Shown here piece after piece: positions 59,495-64,000 of a stretch of 64,000 nucleotides of DNA. How positions within the stretch are numbered: position 1 is the first letter of the stretch; the number at the start of each line of letters is the position of its first letter. The DNA lies in NCBI GenBank assembly GCA_038503035.1, contig JAVSML010024618.1, positions 30,122-94,121 on the forward strand, written 5' to 3'. The DNA comes from Crocodylus rhombifer (Eukaryota > Chordata > Crocodylia > Crocodylidae). The notes under the pieces were generated by a model. That model made no database searches and was not told the origin of the DNA. It was given only the letters and a program-made list of their open reading frames with translations. Both the position numbers and the translations under genes were made by a program.

Positions 59495-59532
59495 CTGAGT
59501 CCCTTCCAACCCTACTTCTATGATTCTATGAT
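59495..59532 (+). mobile_element. CR1 3'-end fragment
   Basis: GTCCCTTCCAACCCTAC followed by TTCTATGATTCTATGA is the CR1 3' end with its tail. It is only about 40 bp and lies directly left of the Tigger relic. Confidence 0.7.
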
Positions 59533-59584
59533 CTTGCCTTCCATTGCTATGGAAGGTCTTCAATATATACCATGCAGTTAAGAA

Positions 59585-60420
59585 CATTGGTGAGGCATGG
59601 ATGAAGTCAAACAATCAAATTTGAATGGCGTTTGGAGAAAATTGTGTCCTAAGTTTGTGTCTGACTTCCAAAGCTTTACAGACACTGTTGAAGAGGTGAC
59701 TAAAAATGTTGCTGAAATAGGCAAAGAACTCAGCTTAGACGTTGCACCAGAAGGTGTTGATGAGTTTCTGGCATCCCATTCTGAAGAATTAACCTTTGAG
59801 GACCTCATTGAATTGGAACAGCAAGAAGTGGCAGGGGAAGAAGATGCACGCACTGTTGAAGAGATTTCTCCTCATAAAGTCTCGACAACAAAAGTGTTGG
59901 CTGAAGCATTTCAACATTTGGAAGCTGCCATGTCCCTGTTTGAGGAACATGACCCCGACATTGAGTGCAGTGCATCAGTGAATACAGGCATATCCAGCAT
60001 ATACAGCTGCTACAAAGAAATTTACAGGCAAAAGAAGAGAACATCTGTCCAAACTTCCTTGCGCACTTTCTTTAAGAAAGCAGAGAAGACTCCTGAGAAG
60101 ACTCCAGCCAAGAAACCTTCAAAAGAGAGCAGGCACAGGCAGCCTCAAATAAATATGATTGCTATTTACAGTAATGTATAAATACATAAATAAATACATA
60201 TAGACAAGTAATATAGCTACATTTATTTTATATAATTGAGTGAGTACTGTAAAAAAAATTCTGGGTTATTTTGGGTGAAGATAGGGTATCAGGCCTCGGT
60301 TCAGGAACCAATCCCCCATTATAACATTGTTTCTTATTGGAAAATTGATTCCAAGTTACAATGTTTTGACTTAAGATGCGGTTTTCAGGAACCAATTTTG
60401 TCATAAGTCTGAGGACTACC
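59585..60420 (+). pseudogene. Tigger (pogo-type) DNA transposon relic, transposase C-terminus
   Basis: The open frame 59597-60181 encodes 194 residues matching the end of Tigger/TIGD transposases: LNGVWRKLCP, then LTFEDLIELEQQE, and the final KKRTSVQTSLRTFF followed by a Lys/Pro-rich tail. The DDE catalytic part is missing upstream, so it is 5'-truncated. The right end, CATAAGTCTGAGGACTACC, is the inverse of a Tigger-type terminus and is followed by TA, the Tc1/mariner target. The frame is unusually well kept for an old relic. Confidence 0.85.
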
Positions 60421-61606
60421 TATATATACTAAAAATAGGAATGCCTGGTGTTAACCCATAATACGATATTTTAATTTAATTTTAAAAATATATTTTTGTC
60501 CTGATTTGTGTGTGTGCATGCTGTATATGCAGAAGTGATTGCATAATAGCTGAAATGCAGTCTTACTCTTGCATATTGTGTGGGGTGTGCAGGGTTGTCG
60601 GGGGTATGGGTGGGTAAGTGTGGTGTTTGTGGGGAGTTGTGGGTGGGTGAGTTTGGGGGCTGAGCATCTGGGCTGAGCAGCAGTGGTGTGGAACAAACTA
60701 CTGCTCAGCATGGGGGGAAAAGCAGCCCCTCCCCCTGCTACCGGTGCTTCCTGGTGCAGCTGTTCAAATCCCACATGGGGCTGCCTGTGCCTGCTCTCTG
60801 CTGCCACCACTACCCCATGGGGCAGCCCAGAGGTGGTGGTGACACAGAACAGCCCCACCAGGGCTCCAGGTGGATGCACAGGGTTGGGGCATCGTGCACT
60901 GGTTCCTGCCTGTACTGGCAGGGGCAGGGGGTACTAGGAGCAAGCAGGCAGATGGGAGATAGTGACAGCTGGGCAGGAGCACAGGGCCAGCAACAGTGTC
61001 CTGGGGCCAGTGCTGGCAGGGCCCACAGTGGGGCAAGCAGGAGCATGGGTTCTCAGACAGCAGGGGCTCTATGAAGCTGGGCAAGCTCTCTTCTCTTCCC
61101 ATTGGTGCAGCTCAGCCTGGCTCCATAGGCCCCTTCCAGCCCACACCCTGTTCTCCTGCTGTCCTGCTCTGGGCCCCGCTGGTGCTGGCCCCAGGACACT
61201 GGCACAGACCCTGCATTCCGACACACCCCCTGCCTCTGCAGCCACTTTCCCCACTTCTCTGCCTGCCTACTGGCCACTCTGCACCTGCCACCCTCCACAT
61301 GGCTGGACTGCAGAACACAGCAGGAACCAGCCTGGCCCAGACCCAAGGACTGGGGCAATTGCCTGCTGTCCTTCCCTGCCTCCCCATCCCTGCTTTTTAC
61401 CTGAATTTCCCTCTGGCACAGGGAGATGGGAACAGCCCTATGGCCCCAGACCAGAAGCTTCTGTTAGGCAGGGACTTCTGTCAGGGAGTGGAGGAGGCGG
61501 CTGGGCGGGCTTTGCTGTTCAGGATCCTGCTATACCTTCTCCTGGGTCCTACTGCCCCTTGCTCTTGTCATCTTTCACAAGAAATTTTAAATTTATATAT
61601 CTTTGA
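60421..61606. other. GC-rich intergenic or intronic sequence
   Basis: Contains a G/T-rich tract at about 60580-60670 and GC-rich sequence to 61560. Overlapping open frames on both strands have no recognisable domain and mirror each other, which argues for composition and not coding. Confidence 0.45.
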
Positions 61607-61681
61607 AATTTAGAAAATTCATGTTTATCTGCCCCTGGCTAGCTGTGTAGCCAGGCACGGATAACATTCATTTTCTAAATT
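61607..61681. repeat. inverted repeat (hairpin) within a probable DNA element
   Basis: AATTTAGAAAATTCATG at the left pairs with CATTCATTTTCTAAATT at the right, with arms of about 33 bp and about six mismatches around a short loop. The sequence after it, to GTCCACTCCTGCA at 61757, looks like a hAT right end. No left end was found. Confidence 0.5.
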
Positions 61682-61759
61682 TTTTAGGGGCCCAGGCCAG
61701 ATAAAATGGCCTGCTGGGCTGGATCCAGCCCGTGGGGTGTATTTTGTCCACTCCTGCAT

Positions 61760-63540
61760 TAGATGGTATATGGCTCAGTGAGACGGATGTTGTCCTGGCT
61801 AGGAAAGGGCTCTTTGTTCTAACCTAGGCTCTTGTTTCTGAAGTGGCAGAAAACTTCCCCATGGCTCTACTTCCATTTTACATAATGAATTATAAATGCA
61901 AGATGCAGGGGATTAGCTTCAAATGGAGGCTGTAAGGGTCTGGATAATGCCTAACCTGTATCCTGGTGATTAGAACACTGTGTTGGGAAGCATGATGAAA
62001 CCCTCTAAAGGTAATGGGAGGCCTAGAACCTTGGTTTTCTGCTCCCCAGATGACTACCCTAGCTACAAGACTTTTGGGCTAAATCACAAGAAGTCATCCA
62101 CCTCCTCCTCCCTCCTACTTGCTAGTCATAGGTACTGGCCTGGCTACAGTGGGACTTTCCAGGTCTTATGAGTATACTTGGGTAAACATGCAGCAACACA
62201 CACCTACCCAGCTAGAAGATAGCTGTACTGAACCAACAGAATCACTGCACTGTTGGCCTTAGCCTCAGATTTTGTGGGAACCACCAGATTTAAAACCCCC
62301 ATGGCCCTTTCAAAGAAAATGGAAATTAAATCTTGGGGAAAGTGGAGGAGCCACAGACCATGTATCCTGCAGAGGATAGCCAACTGGATGTTCCCCAAAC
62401 AGCAGTTGGGGAGCCAGCTGCACCCCACATGGGGCAGGCAGGGAGGGAATCTTGGAATACAGTGCCCACTAGACACGATGGGGAGATACTGTGTATTACC
62501 TTCCTGGAGGCTGAAAAGGCCTGACAAGGTGAACGAAGGTATGTAGGGTCCAAAGTAACTCACACCCCAAGAAAGGGGAAGAGGCTCTGGACAGCAATGC
62601 AATGGTGCCCTGCCTAGTCACAAGGCCGAGCCATTTTGAGTTCATCTTATCAGTTGATTAATATTATTTCTGAGCCCTACATTAATGAGGATGGGGGGAA
62701 GAGGTGCCCAAAAGGATACCAGCCTCAGATTAACACTGTGAGATGCATCACATGACAAACACCTCCAATGTTTCAACAAGAGCAAATATCACCTGAGTGG
62801 TAGAGAATTGGAAGAGGAAAGGGGTGAGGTGTGGGGAAGGAGGAACCCCACAGAAGGCACACCCACAGTCATATCCAGCCCACAAAAAACTACTGGAGTG
62901 TCTCCAGGTAAGTATAGGGTTATCATATGAACACCAAGTTGTGGCGGGCAGGCAGGTTAGGTGTGACATAGCTAGATGTGCAGGGCACACCCATGATGCT
63001 ACAACAGTAGTGCTGGGTGGGAGCCTATCACAGTCATGTTTCTATTTCCTGTGATTTGTATTCAGTTCACTTTTTAAATGGATATTGTATGTGCATGTGT
63101 TACCTTTGTTAAATTATGCATGATACCAACATTCTATCAAGATCAGTTAACAATACCCTTGTTATGCTTTTGTAAACACTAGGTACTTTTCCAGAGGCTG
63201 GGTGCACGCACTTTTGTTATCTGATGCAGAATGAAAGGAGAAGGGAATTTGTTTCTAATATACAGTACAATTATTTGATGCTGACCACATTTTACATATT
63301 CCATTTAATCATTAGTGCTGAGTATGACAAAAAACTCATTTTAACGATTTAAACTTTCAAAGTTAATGCAGAATTGACAGACCCACTCATCTACCAAATC
63401 TGTTTTGATGCATTAATGGAATACAGAAAACATGGGAACTGACAGAAGAACTTCATGTCCATCCTATTAGTTCCTATTACATACAAGGTAAAAGACAAAA
63501 CAGTATGATTATGAAGGGAAAATGAGCTTTTTTGGTTACT
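61760..63540. other. sequence without recognised gene
   Basis: Mixed-composition sequence with short open frames on both strands and no domain that I recognise. Confidence 0.45.
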
Positions 63541-63559
63541 TTTCAAGTCAGAAAAACTG

Positions 63560-63883
63560 AAGATGAGTTAAAACAAGAATTGGAAGAGGATCCTAACCAG
63601 AAATGTTAGGTAACAATATATCTGTCAGAGAGAAACACTTGGACTACTGAAAAAGGGAGTAAGCAAGCATTTAAAGAAGCAAAGAGGTTAGGATTTAAGG
63701 AAGAAAAAGAAGAACAGAAAGAAGAATTGCAACCAAAGTTACAGATTAAGAAACAGAAAGATTTAGGGCAACATTTATTAGATCAAGTATCACATCATCC
63801 TCAGCCAAGAAATCTTTCAGAATTTGCTGTTTTAAATATCACCGGATACAGAGGGAAGTTCATGGATACCACATGGGCTTGAT
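63560..63883 (+). pseudogene. unidentified degenerate open frame
   Basis: One frame is open from about 63560 to a TGA at 63881 except for a single TAG near 63607. It is rich in Lys, Glu and Gln in the middle (FKEEKEEQKEEL) and ends LNITGYRGKFMDTTWA. The A-rich codon use differs from its surroundings. I do not recognise the family. It may be a retrogene or transposon fragment. It lies near the right edge, so context is incomplete. Confidence 0.35.
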
Positions 63884-64000
63884 AATCAGGTATCAGGTAT
63901 CAAGCCCTGTAATGAGGTCTTGGTCTCACTCTACCTTCTATTGTCACTGGGCTCTCTATGCCCCTGTAGCTGTGCCCTCACTGGTACTGTGGCCTCTACA

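Noticed and set aside
60962..61613. Frames of 205 and 214 codons on the plus strand
   Set aside because: Two overlapping frames in a GC-rich stretch with further open frames opposite. Neither has a recognisable domain or a supported start.
43501..64000. Search for the preceding SYN2 exon on the minus strand
   Set aside because: No segment with synapsin-like residues between splice sites was recognised. It may lie beyond the window.
1..64000. CRISPR arrays, operons, bacterial genes or tRNA/rRNA genes
   Set aside because: No regularly spaced repeats with unique spacers, no prokaryotic gene layout and no cloverleaf-like or rRNA sequence were seen.

Overview
This is a vertebrate nuclear genome window, not a microbial one. 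The real coding sequence is split into short exons with GT/AG borders, introns run to tens of kilobases, and most long open frames are remains of transposons. CR1 LINEs with short (ATTCTATG)-like 3' tails, hAT and Harbinger-like DNA elements, a Tx1/L1-type LINE and a Tigger relic together point to a sauropsid. A crocodilian fits best and a turtle is not excluded. The species is an inference.

Host genes: TIMP4 (tissue inhibitor of metalloproteinases 4) lies on the + strand as five coding exons between 23 and 33919. They encode a 221-residue secreted protein with a signal peptide and all 12 conserved cysteines. One 90-bp exon of SYN2 (synapsin II) lies on the - strand at 43411-43500. This keeps the known vertebrate arrangement in which TIMP4 sits antisense inside a SYN2 intron. 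No other SYN2 exon was recognised, so nearly the whole window is SYN2 intron. TIMP4 intron 1 alone is about 25 kb.

Left part (1-35 kb): the TIMP4 introns carry a diverged-satellite-like MITE (4665-5460), an LTR-like element with 5-bp target duplication (7148-8042), a Tx1/L1 relic on the minus strand interrupted by a hAT element (8792-11215), a minisatellite and C-rich tract (12.47-13.1 kb), two CR1 copies, one of them containing a nested CR1 tail (14.4-18.1 kb), two copies of a Harbinger-like element (19.2-20.4 and 23.87-24.69 kb), a solo LTR (30573-31452) and a short hAT (32333-32697).

Right part (35-64 kb): a hAT carrying a GC-rich tandem array sits inside an inverted-repeat element (39.05-40.55 kb). 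Next come the SYN2 exon, a MITE plus a long CR1 copy (45.2-47.1 kb), and a complete but decayed endogenous retrovirus at 47895-57975. The provirus has two colinear 1130-bp LTRs, a matching 5-bp duplication GTAAG, and gag, pro-pol and env relics. Its pol gene is split by a solo LTR of the same family as the one in TIMP4 intron 2. A Tigger transposase relic (59.58-60.42 kb) and an unidentified degenerate frame at the right edge complete the window.

The most unusual object is the provirus. It combines a Gag relic without a visible zinc knuckle, an integrase of the GPLP type, an unassigned primer-binding site, a splice donor placed just before the poly(A) signal, and an internal duplication within each LTR. 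It was read only by eye, so its family assignment stays open.
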